Origin: Bacteroidales bacterium
GTDB taxonomy: Bacteria > Bacteroidota > Bacteroidia > Bacteroidales > UBA932
Assembly: GCA_016281315.1 (NCBI GenBank)
Contig: JAEEIJ010000040.1
Span: 1-39,781 of the forward strand
Reading direction: 5' to 3'
Length of the DNA stretch: 39,781 nucleotides
A program made the position numbers and the translations under genes. A model generated the notes under the pieces. The model searched no databases. It saw only the letters and a program-made list of their open reading frames with translations, and was not told where the DNA came from. Each line of letters begins with the position of its first letter. The stretch's first letter is position 1. Of this stretch, positions 38,993 through 39,781 are shown piece after piece.

Positions 38993-39056
38993 ACGGAAAT
39001 ACAGAAGGACGGTGTTCCGCGCGATCCTTCTGGAATTCTCCGATATGGTGGGTCCG

Positions 39057-39781
39057 TTACTCAGGTTTGTAAGAGTCTTTCAGCGCCGTGGTCTTGTTGA
39101 AGACGGGGTGCTCCGGCGTGGAATCCTTGTCCAGGACGTAGTAGCCGGTGCGCTCGAACTGCACGGCGATGCCGGAAGCGTCGTCCAGCAGCGCAGGTTC
39201 GGCCCAGCCTTTCCCCACCACCAGCGACTCCGGGTTCAGGAAGTCCTTGTAGTCCTTGTCTTCCGGCACCTGGGACATATCGGCCAGGGTGAAGAGGCGG
39301 TCGTAGTTGCGCAGTTCCAGTTCCTTCGCGTGGGCGGCCGATACCCAGTGGATGGTTCCCTTTACGGGCCGATACTCCGGCGAAGGATCGTAGGTGCAGC
39401 GGAGCTCCACCACCTCGCCGAGGTCGTTCTTGATGACCTCGTTGCATTTGACGATGTAGGTGTATTTGAGCCGCACCTCGCCGTCCGGCTTCAGGCGGAA
39501 GAACTTCTTGGGGGCGTCCTCCATAAAGTCGGCCCGGTCGATGAGCAGGTCCCCGGTGAAAGGCACGCGACGCTTGGCGCCCTCAGGATCCGCCGGATTG
39601 AGCGGGCAGTCGAACCACTCCACCTTGCCTTCGGGCCAGTTGGTAATGGTGAGCTTGACGGGGTCCTGCACCACCATATAGCGGTTGCTGCGCTCGTTCA
39701 GGTCCTGCCGCACGCACCACTCCAGCAGCTGGATGTCCATGAGCTGGTCTCGCTTGCTAACGCCAATCTTGTCGCAGAACA
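39057..39781 (-). CDS. glnS: Glutaminyl-tRNA synthetase, C-terminal part
   Basis: Partial: the frame enters from the right edge of the window (…FCDKIGVSKRDQLMD, a GlnRS signature) and ends with DSYKPE. The visible 240 residues hold the end of the catalytic domain (ERSNRYMVVQDPVKLTITN) and the two beta-barrel anticodon-binding domains (WVSAAHAKELELRNYDRLFTLADMSQ, ESLVVGKGWAEPALLDDASGIAVQFERTGYYVLD). It charges tRNA-Gln. The N-terminus lies beyond the window. The flippase gene follows with an overlap or short gap. Confidence 0.96.
   Translation of the reverse strand, partial: FCDKIGVSKRDQLMDIQLLEWCVRQDLNERSNRYMVVQDPVKLTITNWPEGKVEWFDCPLNPADPEGAKRRVPFTGDLLIDRADFMEDAPKKFFRLKPDGEVRLKYTYIVKCNEVIKNDLGEVVELRCTYDPSPEYRPVKGTIHWVSAAHAKELELRNYDRLFTLADMSQVPEDKDYKDFLNPESLVVGKGWAEPALLDDASGIAVQFERTGYYVLDKDSTPEHPVFNKTTALKDSYKPE

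Overview
The window looks like a chromosomal segment from a GC-rich member of the Bacteroidales (Bacteroidota). The reasons are: repeated Bacteroidota-type promoters (a -7 box TAnnTTTG, often with TTG or TTTG about 19-20 bp upstream), a SecA of about 1,100 residues with the family's long insertions, a UpxY-like NusG paralogue, a DciA-type DUF721 protein beside recF, and a DUF5020-type outer-membrane protein. GC is about 60 % by eye almost everywhere. The exception is roughly 11.2-12.9 kb, which is visibly AT-richer and looks acquired. I cannot name a species.

Layout. 1-3.06 kb: the tail of a PP2C/SpoIIE-type phosphatase, tRNA-Asp, a NusG paralogue, a protein kinase fused to an AAA+ ATPase, and a YbjN-like small protein. 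3.07-6.67 kb: a helix-hairpin-helix protein, a hypothetical gene with an RluD-type pseudouridine synthase, a perfect 28-bp hairpin, then a fucose-isomerase-like enzyme coupled to a Fur-family regulator. 6.7-10.7 kb: SRP RNA and a minus-strand operon yqeY - arginine-deiminase-like amidinotransferase - carbamate kinase - ornithine carbamoyltransferase - cytidine deaminase, an ATP-yielding arginine catabolic route without a recognisable arcA. 10.8-13.4 kb: an ElaA-type acetyltransferase, the low-GC pair (winged-helix protein and metallophosphoesterase) and a small heat-shock protein. 13.5-19.3 kb: mostly housekeeping (DUF4359-like protein, aldo/keto reductase, acid phosphatase, dihydrolipoyl dehydrogenase, DUF721, RecF, TPR membrane protein).

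19.3-25 kb holds the most unusual gene set. YebC, an HPr-kinase-like ATPase, a SipW-like S26 peptidase, a PqqD-like protein, an ABC transporter and an outer-membrane barrel protein run in one direction, with overlaps or a 1-nt gap at every junction from YebC onward. It resembles a peptide-maturation/export cassette without a visible precursor or maturase. An M48 metalloprotease lipoprotein faces it. 25-27.3 kb: a duplicated DUF1538 membrane protein with two P-II-like partners, probably a P-II-gated transport system. 27.3-30.9 kb: a nucleobase uptake operon (UraA-type permease, outer-membrane channel, AzgA-type permease), whose promoter is overlapped and followed by matching palindromes.

30.9-39.8 kb: secA, then a 520-nt non-coding stretch with a duplicated 44-bp palindromic repeat, then a surface-polysaccharide block on the minus strand (glnS - Wzx-like flippase - three family-2 glycosyltransferases). 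The last glycosyltransferase carries an in-frame insertion built from a 13-bp near-palindrome that is translated in three different frames. Across the window the heptamer GGCCGAT/ATCGGCC is far more common than chance would give.
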